NCBI GenBank assembly: GCA_913060515.1
Contig: CAJXRZ010000023.1
Span: 1 to 64,000 of the forward strand
Source of the DNA: an uncultured Pseudomonadota bacterium
Lineage (GTDB): Bacteria; Myxococcota_A; UBA796; CAJQPC01
Length of the DNA: 64,000 bases
Direction: 5' to 3'
The notes under the pieces are model-generated. The model saw only the letters and a list, made by a program, of their open reading frames with translations. It searched no databases and was not told the origin of the DNA. The first letter of the stretch is position 1; the number at the start of each line of letters is the position of its first letter. A program made the translations under genes and the position numbers. Positions 23,329-31,050 of the stretch are shown here, piece after piece.

Positions 23329-24522
23329 ATGCTCTCCGGCGAGCTCATCCGTGTCCGCATCAAAGGCAAGGAGCTCTCTCCCAGCTTCGTGGACCCGGCC
23401 AAGCCCAGCATCGTGGCGCGCTCCCAAGAGCTGCTGGAGCTCTACCTGCGCGGCGTGGAGGAGGGCCTCTCTCGCGGGGATCTGGTGGAGGCGGTCAAGG
23501 ACGTCATCGGCGATGGCACCGACCACAAGCTGACCCGAGGTCTGGCCCGCATCTTGGAGGACCGGGCGGAGTTCGCCACCGAGTCGCCCCTTCCGCCCAA
23601 GGAGCTGCGCGCCCGCATCTTCCAGGCCACCGCTGCAGCACCGTCCCGTCAGGCAGCCACCGAGGCCTACCAGGCCCTGGCGGAGGAGCTGGACTGCGAG
23701 CCGGAGCTCCTACGCCGCAGCCTCTTCGCCGACCGCAAGGAGGAGCAGCTCATCACCTCGCTCAAGGTGCCCGACGCCGCCTGGCTGGTGAACCGCTACA
23801 ACGTCTCCCTGGTCCAGTCTTGCCTGGTGCGGGCCGAGTCGCTCAAGCTCAAGGTGCTCAAGCCGGCCCCAGAGCGGGTGCGTCAGCTGCTTCGCTACGT
23901 GGCTTTTCACCAGCTCATGCACCGGGCGCAGATGGTGGACGGGGACCTGGTCTTGAGCTTGGATGGGCCCACCTCGCTGCTGCGTCAGAGCACCCGCTAC
24001 GGCATGGCCCTGGCCAACTTCTTCCCAGCCCTGCTTCTGCAGCCAGGGGACTGGGAGATCGAAGGCGTGATCCGGTGGGGGAAGCGCAAGCTGCGCAAGC
24101 AGATCAGCCTGACCTCGGGGGCGGGACTGGTCTCCCACTATCGGGACCAGGGCGCTTACCAGACGCGCACCGAGCAGTGGTTTGAGGAGCGCTGGCTCAA
24201 GCTCGACACCGACTGGAAGATGGCCCGGTGCGCCAGCTTGGTTCACCTGGGCGGACAGGCCGTTCTCGCCCCCTGCTACACCTTCACCAAGGGCAAGAAG
24301 ACCGCGCACCTGGAGATCCTTGGCTTTTGGCGCAAGGGGTGGCTGCAGAAACACCTTGGGCGGGTGGCCAAGCACGGTCCGGGCAACCTGGTTCTGGCCG
24401 TGAGCACCAAGATGGAGGGCGCCAAAGAGGGCCTGGGACGCTTTGAGGGTCAGGTCATCTCCTTCAAGGAGGTGGTGCCCGCCAAGGATGTGTTGGCCGC
24501 GGTGGAGCGCTGCGCCCGCTGA
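23329..24522 (+). CDS. DUF790/Bax1-family protein, probable XPB partner
   Basis: The 397-residue protein has the layout of the DUF790 family, whose archaeal member Bax1 is a nuclease that binds XPB helicase: N-terminal LIRVRIKGKELSPSFV, a central helical part with LFADRKEEQ (132-140), and a C-terminal PD-(D/E)xK-like region with HLEILGFWRKGWLQKHL (327-343). E329 of the catalytic strand is present, but the position normally occupied by the Asp of 'P-D-F' is Cys316 (LAPCYTF), and the earlier Glu position appears as C301. Nuclease activity is therefore doubtful. It starts 36 bases after the cus operon and 7.8 kb from its likely partner helicase. Confidence 0.78.
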   Translation: MLSGELIRVRIKGKELSPSFVDPAKPSIVARSQELLELYLRGVEEGLSRGDLVEAVKDVIGDGTDHKLTRGLARILEDRAEFATESPLPPKELRARIFQATAAAPSRQAATEAYQALAEELDCEPELLRRSLFADRKEEQLITSLKVPDAAWLVNRYNVSLVQSCLVRAESLKLKVLKPAPERVRQLLRYVAFHQLMHRAQMVDGDLVLSLDGPTSLLRQSTRYGMALANFFPALLLQPGDWEIEGVIRWGKRKLRKQISLTSGAGLVSHYRDQGAYQTRTEQWFEERWLKLDTDWKMARCASLVHLGGQAVLAPCYTFTKGKKTAHLEILGFWRKGWLQKHLGRVAKHGPGNLVLAVSTKMEGAKEGLGRFEGQVISFKEVVPAKDVLAAVERCAR

Positions 24523-24576
24523 GTTGGCAGGTGGGCTCCCTGTGCTCCTTGGCCGGTCCTACGGTAGCCTGTGGGC

Positions 24577-25644
24577 ATGAACATCCTGATCTCCCTGTCC
24601 CTGCTCGCCTGCACCAAAGACACCGATGACACCGCCGAGCGCATCTCCCAGCGCTTCGTCGTTACGGTGGAGAACGTTGGTGTGCTCTACCCGATCATCG
24701 AGTCGGGCTCCGGCCCAACGGTCTCGCTCAACGTTCCTGTGGGCGCCGATCTGACCGTGTTGGCCACCGACGGTGCCCAATGGTTGATCTCCGAGGCGAC
24801 CCCCTTCTACGTGGACGGCCAGCCTCAATCACCCGGCAACATCCCCTTGCTGGAGCTGCAGCTCTTGGACGGCGAGATCGAGCGCCGCCGCTCGGTGGAC
24901 AAGGTCAGCGTTGTGATGGAGGAGCCCCCCTTGGTCGGTCTCACCGCCCCCGATGGCTGGGAGATCATCGCCCTTGCGGCCCCTCATGGAGCCGAACCCG
25001 CGCCCGAGGCCACCGTGCCCGCAGACTGGCTGCAGGCCCTCTTGGATGGCGACCGGCCTGGTGGAGAGGCGCAGATCGACGCGTTGACGGGCATCACCCA
25101 TGTCGCCGGAGCCGGCTTTGCAGGGGTGGCCCTGGACGAGGACAAGCTCTTCACCTTGGGGCAGAGCGACCGTGGCCAAGGTCTCTCAAACTTGGCTGAG
25201 GATGGCAACCCCCTCCCGCTGCTTGAGCTGGACACCTTCTCCAACAGCGCGGTCTTCGCGGATCAGGAGAGCGGCGGCTACGAGCCGCTGATGCCGGGCA
25301 CCGTCACCACCTTCGAGATCGAGGCCACCGAGGGAGAGTCCCTGTTCTTTGCCTCTATGCTGGCCCAGACCAACGACCTCTTCTTGGGCTCTCCACCCCA
25401 AGGCATCCCGCTCTTCGACGGGGAGACGCCCGTCGAAGGCGAGATCTCCGATGCCCTGGTGCTCTATGACGCCGGAACCGAGGCCAATCAGCCACCGGGA
25501 CTGGGTTCGGATCAGGCTCCCCGGCAGGCTGGGCCGGACACCGGCGCAGTGGATGAGGACCCCTCCGTTCGGGAAGTGGACGATGGCTACACCTACCCCG
25601 AGCCCTCCGCGGTGCTCTCCGTGACAGTCGCGCTCGCCGAGTGA
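24577..25644 (+). CDS. Spondin-domain lipoprotein
   Basis: The 355-residue protein begins MNILISLSLLACTKD, a lipobox with Cys12. It has two spondin-like halves: one with FVVTVENVGVLYP to about residue 195 and one from VTTFEIEATEGESLFFASML. The second half bears the family's 'M-L-x-x-T-N-D-L-F-x-G ... G-I-P-L-F-D ... Y-D-A-G-T-E-x-N-x-x-P-G' series. The halves suggest an internal duplication in which only the second is well conserved. It would be anchored to a membrane from the periplasmic side or outer leaflet. The peptide AQTNDLFLGSPPQG recurs in the repeats at the left end of the window. Its stop overlaps the GTG of the sulfatase gene. Confidence 0.82.
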   Translation: MNILISLSLLACTKDTDDTAERISQRFVVTVENVGVLYPIIESGSGPTVSLNVPVGADLTVLATDGAQWLISEATPFYVDGQPQSPGNIPLLELQLLDGEIERRRSVDKVSVVMEEPPLVGLTAPDGWEIIALAAPHGAEPAPEATVPADWLQALLDGDRPGGEAQIDALTGITHVAGAGFAGVALDEDKLFTLGQSDRGQGLSNLAEDGNPLPLLELDTFSNSAVFADQESGGYEPLMPGTVTTFEIEATEGESLFFASMLAQTNDLFLGSPPQGIPLFDGETPVEGEISDALVLYDAGTEANQPPGLGSDQAPRQAGPDTGAVDEDPSVREVDDGYTYPEPSAVLSVTVALAE

Positions 25645-26990
25645 GTCAAACACGCTCCATTGTCTTGGCGGGGGCTCTGCTTCTGGGGTTGGGAGTGTTG
25701 GCCTGGCAGAAAGCTTGGATCGATCCAGTGCGGCACTTCAAGGCGCCGGATGAGCCGCGCGGGGACACCGTGCTCTTCGTGGTCTTGGACACCGTGCGCG
25801 CCGATCACAGCTCAGTGTGCGGCTACGAGCGGCCCACCACGCCCACCTTGCAGCGCTTGGCGGGGAAGGAGGGTTGGTCCACGGCCTGTCGTGCCTATGC
25901 ACCCGGCTCCTGGACTCTGCCCAGCCACGCAAGCTACTTCACGGGCTTGGAGGTGCCGGAGCACGGCGCCCACAGCTTGGCCGCTGGAGGCGAGGACTTG
26001 GGCCAGAACACCTCGGAGCAGGTGCGTCCGCTGGGCTCCGAGTCGCAGACACTGGCGGAGCACTTTGCAGCCCAAGGCTACGAGACCGTCTCCGTCAGCG
26101 GGAACCCGGTGGTCTCTGCGGCCAGCGGCCTGACCCGGGGCTTTGACGAGGTGCGCGCGCCCGGCCGCTTTGGGAGCTGGTACGGGGCGGACTTTCGGCA
26201 GCAGCTCCAGCATGCCTTGGAGGCTGGCACCTCCAAGGACAAACCCCTCTTTCTCTTCCTGAACATCGCCGATGCCCACGTGCCTTGGGCGCCGGTTCCT
26301 GAAGGCTTGGACTGGGTGCCAGCCCGACCTGGTCTGGACTGGGGGCAGGGGACTCTGTGGGCGGACTTTCTCGGGGGTCGCATGGCCCCGGCCGAGCGCA
26401 GCGATCTGCTGGCTCACTTGGGCGATGTCTACGACTACGGGGTGCACCGGGCCGATGGGACTTTGGACGAGGCCTTGGTGCTGCTGCAGGAGTGGAATCG
26501 TTTGGGCCCGGGCAGCCGCATCGTGATCACCTCTGATCACGGGGAGTACCTGGGCGAGGACGGGCTGCTCGACCATGGCCACTACCTGGGCGAGCCCAAC
26601 AATCAGGTCTTCCTGATGAGCAACCAGGGTGGTCCTCTGCCCGAGCCCATCTCGGCCTTGGCCGCCTATGGCTTGGTGCGGGATGGTGCGCTGCCGGAGC
26701 CTTTGCCCAAGGTGCGCGCGGCGGCCTTCCCTCACGCCCAGCGGAGTGAATGGACGGAGGGAAAGTGGTTCACACGGACCTCGGCTGCGGAGTGGCATTC
26801 CGAGGAGAAGGTGCTCTGGAGCGATGAGGAGGGCTGGGCAAAAGGGCCGGTGGGGGATCTGTCCGCTTCCGCCCCTGACCCCGATCTGGCCGAGTATGTG
26901 AATGCCGTACGGTCGAGTGGCATTCCGAGGGGTGACGTTGATGCTGATCTTTTTGATGCCCTAAAGGCGGCTGGATACATGGACGACTAG
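25641..26990 (+). CDS. Sulfatase/alkaline-phosphatase superfamily hydrolase, membrane-anchored
   Basis: A 449-residue enzyme with an N-terminal membrane anchor (8-24). The metal-site blocks are clear: VVLDTVRADHSSVCGYERPTTP (48-69 region), SWTLPSHASYFTGLE (90-104) and ITSDHGEYLGE. The nucleophile position is Thr92 in T-L-P-S-H, not the Cys/Ser of C/S-x-P-x-R that is turned into formylglycine in true sulfatases, so it more likely cleaves or transfers a phosphoryl or phosphoethanolamine-type group, or is a divergent sulfatase. It is coupled to the spondin lipoprotein gene by a GTGA junction. Confidence 0.78.
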   Translation: MSQTRSIVLAGALLLGLGVLAWQKAWIDPVRHFKAPDEPRGDTVLFVVLDTVRADHSSVCGYERPTTPTLQRLAGKEGWSTACRAYAPGSWTLPSHASYFTGLEVPEHGAHSLAAGGEDLGQNTSEQVRPLGSESQTLAEHFAAQGYETVSVSGNPVVSAASGLTRGFDEVRAPGRFGSWYGADFRQQLQHALEAGTSKDKPLFLFLNIADAHVPWAPVPEGLDWVPARPGLDWGQGTLWADFLGGRMAPAERSDLLAHLGDVYDYGVHRADGTLDEALVLLQEWNRLGPGSRIVITSDHGEYLGEDGLLDHGHYLGEPNNQVFLMSNQGGPLPEPISALAAYGLVRDGALPEPLPKVRAAAFPHAQRSEWTEGKWFTRTSAAEWHSEEKVLWSDEEGWAKGPVGDLSASAPDPDLAEYVNAVRSSGIPRGDVDADLFDALKAAGYMDD

Positions 26991-27035
26991 CTTTGGGTGG
27001 CCAGCCCCGGAAGGGGTCGGGTATTTGGAGCCCAT

Positions 27036-27040
27036 AGGAG
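27036..27040 (+). promoter_or_regulatory. Shine-Dalgarno sequence deciding the start of the 27047 lipoprotein
   Basis: AGGAG (27036-27040) directly abuts ATG 27041 but is 6 bases from ATG 27047, favouring the second ATG. Confidence 0.55.
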
Positions 27041-27046
27041 ATGAGA

Positions 27047-27520
27047 ATGCGCTGGACCCTGCTGTTTGCCCTGGTCGGACTCGTTGCTTGCAAGGGTGGC
27101 GATGTCGTAGATGACACCGTCGCTGATGACACGAGCACCGATGACACCAACACCGACGACACCCAGGCCGAGGTCACCTCGATCACGGTGGAGGTGGAGT
27201 TTCCAGTCAAGCCCGAGGCGGGGCCGCTGATCATTGCCCTGGCCAGCGGGGGACAGGTCTTTGGCTCCATCCTCTCGACCGAGAGCTTCGCCGCGCCGGG
27301 CTTTCCGCAGAAGCAGGTCCAGACCCTCGAGGTCGAGCCAGGTGACTACTACATCGGTGCTTGGATCGACGAGGGCTCCGATAATCCAGAACGGCCCGGT
27401 CCAACCGACCCCAAGGGCATCCTTGTGGACGCTGGGCCAACGCTGGTGAGCGTCGCGGCTGGGGAGACGGCGACGCCTACGGTGATCAAGCTTCGGCGAC
27501 CTGAGACGGAGCCTGAGTAG
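27047..27520 (+). CDS. Small lipoprotein with Asp/Thr-rich linker
   Basis: A 157-residue protein starting MRWTLLFALVGLVACKGGD, with the lipobox Cys at residue 15. After it comes a 25-residue linker of repeating D-D-T-x units (DDTSTDDTNTDDT), then a compact beta-rich domain with VTSITVEVEFPVKPEAGPL and VEPGDYYIGAWIDEGSDNP, typical of a small Ig-like or carboxypeptidase-regulatory-like fold. Function unknown. A good intrinsic terminator overlaps its stop codon. Confidence 0.72.
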   Translation: MRWTLLFALVGLVACKGGDVVDDTVADDTSTDDTNTDDTQAEVTSITVEVEFPVKPEAGPLIIALASGGQVFGSILSTESFAAPGFPQKQVQTLEVEPGDYYIGAWIDEGSDNPERPGPTDPKGILVDAGPTLVSVAAGETATPTVIKLRRPETEPE

Positions 27521-27542
27521 GCCGCCTCGAAGGCCTCTTTTT
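27519..27542 (+). terminator. Rho-independent terminator
   Basis: AGGCC (27519-27523) pairs with GGCCT (27532-27536) around an 8-base loop and is followed by CTTTTT. It overlaps the stop codon of the lipoprotein gene. Confidence 0.7.
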
Positions 27543-27605
27543 CCTGTGTAATGTGCAGGCAAGACTGCATTGCGCTATTCGGCGAAGCAGGACTAGGAGG
27601 CTCAC

Positions 27606-28772
27606 ATGGCCGTTACTGAAGTGATTACCAAGGGCTTCTTCGGAACCCTTATGGATTCCCTCAAGCGCGTACTCGGCGGCTTCGGCATGCTGTTGCTGGC
27701 GCCGCTGCTGCTCTTTTGGAACGAGTGTCGCTCGGTCCAGACTGCAAAGAGCCTGGAGGAGGGTGCCGGAATGGTCGTCTCCGTGGGCTCCGATGCGGTG
27801 GTCGCAGGGAACGAGGGCAAGCTGGTTCACACCACCGGCGACTCCGACACCAGCGAGACCCTGAGCGACGATCAGTTCCAGATCAAGGCCAAGGGCTTCC
27901 GCATGGAGCGCTCGGTTGAGATGTACCAGTGGATCGAGTCCGAGAACACCCGGACCGAGAACGACAAGGAGATCACCACTTGGACCTACAACAAGGGGTG
28001 GAGCTCCGAGCTCAAGGACTACACGGACTTTAAGGAGATCGAGGGTCACATCAACCCCACCTCCATCCCCTACGAGGGCAAGAGCTACCAGGTCAGCCGA
28101 GGCACCCTGGGTGCCTTTGAGCTCGACAACGACGAGATCTCCAAGCTGAGTAGCTTTGAGCCCCTCGACGTGACCGAGGAGCAGGCTGCCCTCAGTGGCG
28201 GTGCCGCCAAGGCGCACAACGGCCAGATCTACATTGGCGCAGACCCCGCCAGCCCCACGGTTGGTGATGTGCGTGTCGCCTTCAAGATTGTGCGCGTGGG
28301 TCCCATGAGCATCGTCGGAAAGCAGGCGGGCAGCGGCTTTGCGCCTTTCCAGACCGAAGCGGGCGACCAGCTCTTGATGGTCTCTCCCTCCATCAAGTCT
28401 GCTGAAGTGATGTTCGAGGACGCCAAGCAGGCCAACGTGGCCATGACCTGGGGCATCCGCTTCATGGGCTTCCTGATGATCTCCGCTGGCTTTGCGGCCA
28501 TCTTCGGTCCGCTCAAGGTCATCGCTGACCGCGTTCCCTTCATCGGTGACGTGATCGAGGGTGGCATCGGATTGATCTCGATGTTGCTCTCTGTGGTGGT
28601 GACCTTCTTCGTCATTGCAGCAGCCTGGATTGTGGCCCGTCCGCTTCTGGGAATTCTGCTGTTCTTGGTGGGCATTGGCGGCATCGTGGGCATCGTGATG
28701 CTCGTGCTCAAGGCCAAGAAGGCCAAGGCCGGCGCTGCTCCTGCAGCCCCTGCAGACGCCGCGGCGAGCTGA
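27606..28772 (+). CDS. TMEM43 (LUMA) family membrane protein
   Basis: The 388-residue protein has the TMEM43 plan: an N-terminal membrane helix (about 24-38) directly followed by WNECRSVQTAKSLEEGAG, matching the 'N-E-x-R-A-V-x-x-x-x-x-L-x-E-G' signature, a large extracytoplasmic region with MERSVEMYQWIESEN, and three to four hydrophobic helices at 285-375 before an Ala/Pro/Lys tail. Bacterial TMEM43 proteins are of unknown function, and the eukaryotic protein acts in the nuclear envelope/ER. A strong AGGAGG precedes ATG 27606 at 6-7 bases. TrmB follows 5 bases after the stop. Confidence 0.85.
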   Translation: MAVTEVITKGFFGTLMDSLKRVLGGFGMLLLAPLLLFWNECRSVQTAKSLEEGAGMVVSVGSDAVVAGNEGKLVHTTGDSDTSETLSDDQFQIKAKGFRMERSVEMYQWIESENTRTENDKEITTWTYNKGWSSELKDYTDFKEIEGHINPTSIPYEGKSYQVSRGTLGAFELDNDEISKLSSFEPLDVTEEQAALSGGAAKAHNGQIYIGADPASPTVGDVRVAFKIVRVGPMSIVGKQAGSGFAPFQTEAGDQLLMVSPSIKSAEVMFEDAKQANVAMTWGIRFMGFLMISAGFAAIFGPLKVIADRVPFIGDVIEGGIGLISMLLSVVVTFFVIAAAWIVARPLLGILLFLVGIGGIVGIVMLVLKAKKAKAGAAPAAPADAAAS

Positions 28773-28777
28773 AGCGG

Positions 28778-29461
28778 GTGGCGGAGCGCCCTGGACCTGG
28801 CGGTAGAGACCGCTGGCCAGCCAGCTTCCGCCGCCGCCAAGGCCAACAAACACGGGCCCAGCGCCGCGCACTGCGCGAGCACTGGGCCCGTTTTGGTGTT
28901 CCTTGGCGCTATGGCGAGGTGCTTGAGTTGGAGGCGCTCTTTGGCAGAAATGCCCCCTGCACCTTGGAGGTGGGCTTTGGCATGGGGGAATGCATCCTCT
29001 CCCGGGCTCAGGCTGAGCCTGAGCGCAATTTCTTGGGCGTAGAGGTACATCTGCCGGCAATTGGCGCTGTCTGTGCTCAGGCGGCCGCTATGGGGCTGGA
29101 GAACCTCCGCATCGTGCGGGGTGATGTGCTGCGTCTACTCAATGACCAGCTCGCCCCCTCGCTTCTAGACCAGGTCTGCGTGTTCTTCCCGGACCCCTTT
29201 CCAAGACGGCCGGAGCGCAGGCTGATGCGCCCCCTCTTCACGGAGTTGGTCGCCCTTCATGGCCGGGCGGGCACCGAGCTCTTTCTGGCCACTGACATCG
29301 AGAGCTACGCCGAGTTCGCCGAAGAGGTCGTGGCGCAGGACCCTCGTTTTGCTCTGCGGGCTCGGGGAGAGCGACCCACATTTCGGCCTCTGTCCAAGTA
29401 CGAGGCCAAGGGACATGCGGAGGGGCGAGAGACCTGGGAGCTGCGGTGGGCGCTGCGCTGA
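28778..29461 (+). CDS. trmB: tRNA (guanine-N7-)-methyltransferase
   Basis: Methylates G46 in the variable loop of tRNAs using S-adenosylmethionine. The 227-residue product shows the SAM loop LEVGFGMGECIL (63-74), the acidic strand FLGVEVH (85-91), the family signature VCVFFPDPFPRR (133-144) and the C-terminal PLSKYEAKGHAEGRETWEL. The basic N-terminus (RRRQGQQTRAQRRAL) is usual. GTG 28778 is 5 bases after the TMEM43 stop, so the two are probably co-translated. It is convergent with the TPR-like gene. Confidence 0.9.
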   Translation: MAERPGPGGRDRWPASFRRRQGQQTRAQRRALREHWARFGVPWRYGEVLELEALFGRNAPCTLEVGFGMGECILSRAQAEPERNFLGVEVHLPAIGAVCAQAAAMGLENLRIVRGDVLRLLNDQLAPSLLDQVCVFFPDPFPRRPERRLMRPLFTELVALHGRAGTELFLATDIESYAEFAEEVVAQDPRFALRARGERPTFRPLSKYEAKGHAEGRETWELRWALR

Positions 29462-29492
29462 GGGCGGGTGCGCTGGGGGAGGTCGCCGAGAG

Positions 29493-30524
29493 CTACTGGA
29501 GCTGATCGCTGTAGGCCTGGATAGCGTCCGCCATCGCCGCATCACCCCAGCGGTGCCGCAAGGCATCCAAGACCAGCCGGATGGGCTGTCCAGCCTTCTT
29601 GCCCTGGGACTTCTCCAGAGTGGCCTTGCAGGAGAGCAAGGCGGAGAGCGCGCTGGGTTGGTCACCAGCCAGCTCGGCAGCTTCTGCCAGGAGCAGGGAC
29701 GCCAGCATGTAGCGCAGCGGATCCGCGCTATCCAGGGCGGCATCACGGGCTGCCGTGGCATGCCGTGCGCCGGTCTCGCTCATGCCGGCCTGTAGGGCTG
29801 CCATGGCCTGGCCGATGGACTCATCTGCGAAGGGGTCGGCGTCGTGGTCCAGCTCCAGCTCGCCGTGGAGGGCGGAGATGGGTGCGCCTTCTTCCCACAC
29901 AAAGTCCCGCAGGATGCGCCGCATCAGACGCAGCTCAACGCTTCGTCGCAGGTCGTCTTGAAGCTCCGCCAAGGCCACCGCGCGGCCCATGTCTCGAAGG
30001 GCACCCTCTCGGCTGAGCTCCGAGGGGGTCTCCCGGTCCATCCGGTGAAGGTAGCTGGCGCGCTTCTCAAGGGCATCGCAGAGCTCAGCGCGGCGGCCCA
30101 GGCTGTCCAGCAGCTCAATGACCTCGCCGGTGGCTGAGGCAGCACGGTCCCAGGCCTGTTGCTCTACTTCAAGGGTCACCAGGGCTTGCGCTGCGGTGAG
30201 CGCCAGCGGCAGCTTGCCAGAGACCTTGGCGGCGGCACCGGCCTTGCGCAGGGCCCGGGCTGCGCTCGCTGCCAACTCAGGTGCGTGGGTCAGACGCTCT
30301 CCCTTCTCGAAGAGGTACTCCGCGTGGAGCGCCATGGCCCCTTTCTGCAGTGCCAACTGAGCGGCCCAGTGGAGCTCCTGAGCGGCCTCTCGCCATTGCT
30401 TGGCTTGGCTGTGGACTTCTGCGAGTTGAGCGCGTAGCTCAGCCTCTCGCAGAGGCTGCCCCTGGGCTCTCGCCTGGTGGATCTGGGGCTGGATGCGCGC
30501 GGGGTCTTGACTCACGGTGTTCAC
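29493..30524 (-). CDS. Alpha-helical TPR-like repeat protein
   Basis: About 343 residues, almost wholly helical and Ala/Leu-rich, with tandem helix pairs such as QWREAAQELHWAAQLALQKGAM, DRAASATGEVIELLDSLGRRAE and LRYMLASLLLAEAAELAGDQPS that fit TPR-type repeats without strict consensus. No signal peptide or enzymatic domain. GTG 30524 is chosen since upstream sequence translates to improbable Arg/Pro-rich text and lies in the divergent promoter space of the DUF2007 gene. It is likely a scaffold; the partner is unknown. Confidence 0.6.
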   Translation of the reverse strand: MNTVSQDPARIQPQIHQARAQGQPLREAELRAQLAEVHSQAKQWREAAQELHWAAQLALQKGAMALHAEYLFEKGERLTHAPELAASAARALRKAGAAAKVSGKLPLALTAAQALVTLEVEQQAWDRAASATGEVIELLDSLGRRAELCDALEKRASYLHRMDRETPSELSREGALRDMGRAVALAELQDDLRRSVELRLMRRILRDFVWEEGAPISALHGELELDHDADPFADESIGQAMAALQAGMSETGARHATAARDAALDSADPLRYMLASLLLAEAAELAGDQPSALSALLSCKATLEKSQGKKAGQPIRLVLDALRHRWGDAAMADAIQAYSDQLQ

Positions 30525-30571
30525 GCTACCACGGCTCTGAGAGCGCTTGGCTCCAGGCAGCGCGAGGCGAA

Positions 30572-30898
30572 ATGATGGATGATGACGGCATGCGATGGAC
30601 CCTCCTCTTCCAAGCTTCGGATCCAACCGAGGCTTACTTGATCCGCGACTACCTCGTGCAGCGCGGAATTCAGACTCAGTTGCGTGGCCAAGACCTGGCA
30701 GGTCTCGGCGGCGTGATCCCCATCCCCGACTCTTTTCCCACTCTTTGGGTGCAAGAGGAGGAGCTTGGCCTAGCCAAGGCGGCCATGGCGCGCTGGGAGG
30801 CGGAAGCTGTGCAGACCTCGGACTGGGCCTGCTCTTGCGGCGAGGTCAACGAGGGCAGCTTCGGGTCCTGCTGGAAATGCAGCACCCTGCGCGCGTAG
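30572..30898 (+). CDS. DUF2007-type domain fused to a RanBP2-like zinc finger
   Basis: The first 75 residues (WTLLFQASDPTEAYLIRDYL ... LWVQEEELGLAKAAM) match the ACT-like DUF2007 'putative prokaryotic signal transducing' domain. The C-terminus WACSCGEVNEGSFGSCWKCS follows the RanBP2 zinc-finger spacing W-x-C-x-C-x3-N-x6-C-x2-C, though with one rather than two to four residues between the first two Cys. RanBP2 fingers usually bind RNA or ubiquitin in eukaryotes; in bacteria they are simply a small zinc knuckle. 108 residues from ATG 30572, with GAGG just upstream. Confidence 0.75.
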   Translation: MMDDDGMRWTLLFQASDPTEAYLIRDYLVQRGIQTQLRGQDLAGLGGVIPIPDSFPTLWVQEEELGLAKAAMARWEAEAVQTSDWACSCGEVNEGSFGSCWKCSTLRA

Positions 30899-31050
30899 TC
30901 TCTGTCGCACCTCCGGCGCCGACGGTCCGGCTTCGCTGAAGCAAATGCGTCTCGGCGCGTCGGAGTGACCTGCGGTCCCACCTTTGGCTTTGTCGACGCA
31001 CTTGCCTCCGCCGGACGGTTCCGGAGGCGCAAATCTCTACCTTCGCGACG

